In this document: positions 35,145-64,000 of the stretch, one piece after another
How positions within the stretch are numbered: the first letter of the stretch is position 1
Layout of the letters: each line of letters begins with the position of its first letter
DNA from: Doris montereyensis
Lineage: Eukaryota > Mollusca > Gastropoda > Nudibranchia > Dorididae
NCBI GenBank assembly: GCA_037039925.1
Contig: JAXRKP010000183.1
Coordinates: forward strand, 375,001 to 439,000
Direction of reading: 5' to 3'
Length of the DNA stretch: 64,000 bases
Translations under genes and position numbers: made by a program
Notes under the pieces: generated by a model
Seen by the model: only the letters and a program-made list of their open reading frames with translations
Database searches by the model: none
What the model was told of the DNA's origin: nothing

Positions 35145-35156
35145 TTTATTTTTATT
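35145..35156 (-). promoter_or_regulatory. candidate CIP2A polyadenylation signals
   Basis: Two adjacent AATAAA hexamers on the minus strand (tttatt at 35145-35150 and 35151-35156) lie about 230 bases after the CIP2A stop. They are the nearest good candidates for the transcript end. Confidence 0.45.
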
Positions 35157-35382
35157 TAAATTCAACAATTGAAGACATGCTTACAAAAACGTGTTGCACT
35201 TTTACAGTCAAGCCAATCCATGTTGTATTTTGAAGGTGTTAATTAGTGTTGTAAAATATGGCTACATGAAAAAAATTATGCATTTTGACGAATCCTGCAT
35301 TATGATGAATCTGCAATTTGGCGTAGACTAGCTATTGTATTTCTTATTCTCTTCGATAAACAAACAGACTTACATCGTGGCC

Positions 35383-63622
<28,240 letters not shown>

Positions 63623-64000
63623 CTGAGAGATGGGCAGACAAAAAACAATTAAATACATTCTATTTACTTCTCTTTAAATCAAAAACATTTGAAGCAATTG
63701 TAAACAAGGACAAATTCCCTACAAAGGACCAAATAAAACTTGAATTGCAATAAAATCTGCAAATTGACGGGGTCATTTCAATAGTGTGCCTAAATCACAA
63801 TTACGTCATTTAGAAAATAATGCCAAAAACCATGGACTTTGGAACTGTTGGCTTTGGGAATTCCAAGTTTCAAACGGCTGTAAACATGATGTATTTTCAT
63901 CATATCATTTTCACACTTTTCCTTAAGCATGATTTCCTTTTATTACCTAGGATTATCTCTCTGTTTCTTTTTTTCACAAAAATGGACATATGAACACTAT
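63623..64000. other. CIP2A intron at the right edge, no exon seen
   Basis: AT-rich DNA without acceptor/donor-bounded open stretch on the minus strand. The preceding CIP2A exons must lie outside the window. Confidence 0.5.

Overview
This is a 64 kb piece of an AT-rich animal nuclear genome. It has spliced exons, tRNA-derived SINEs, LINE and DNA-transposon fossils, and no operons or bacterial-type genes. The SINEs with tRNA-like heads, a 'ggtaggtggatcaacaccta' core and (AAATC)n tails resemble families I associate with gastropod molluscs. 'Mollusc, probably gastropod' is therefore an inference and not proven. Roughly a third of the window is tandem repeat.

Two host genes can be read. (1) On the + strand, two exons (12601-12837 and 13713-14102) encode the end of a LicD/fukutin-type nucleotidyltransferase-fold protein of the W02B3.4-like group. 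(2) On the - strand, 14 exons between 63622 and 35383 encode the C-terminal two thirds of CIP2A (KIAA1524), the PP2A inhibitor: the end of the armadillo region, then the coiled coil to the stop codon. The 5' part of CIP2A lies beyond the right edge. One further exon of about 40 codons, expected between 54216 and 44688, is not visible. Most exon junctions agree in phase. Within exons the frame is broken six times in CIP2A and once in the LicD gene, every time by one base in a homopolymer. Consensus error explains this better than gene death.

Layout. 1-6 kb: a 20-bp minisatellite, a 28-bp array, a decayed hAT transposase, then 31-bp and 17-bp arrays. 6.6-12 kb: a SINE whose interior has expanded into a 41-bp array, microsatellites, and a LINE reverse-transcriptase tail. 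12-17 kb: the LicD gene and its downstream flank. 17-26 kb: AT-rich intergenic DNA with short TIR elements, SINEs, and 48-bp and 26-bp arrays. 26.9-31.3 kb: three successive arrays (19, about 53 and 23 bp). 31.5-35 kb: a SINE pair, a LINE tail and other debris. 35.4-63.6 kb: CIP2A, with introns packed with SINEs, LINE tails, a broken ORF of an invertebrate repeat family, and a 6.6 kb satellite of 25-bp units.

The most interesting structure is the link between mobile elements, splice sites and satellites. Two copies of one SINE family have each spawned an array from a different segment (41 bp from the body, 25 bp from the 3' tail, the latter about 260 units long inside a CIP2A intron). Another minisatellite (62.25-62.6 kb) is built from a CIP2A exon end plus its splice donor, so the donor is repeated several times in a row.
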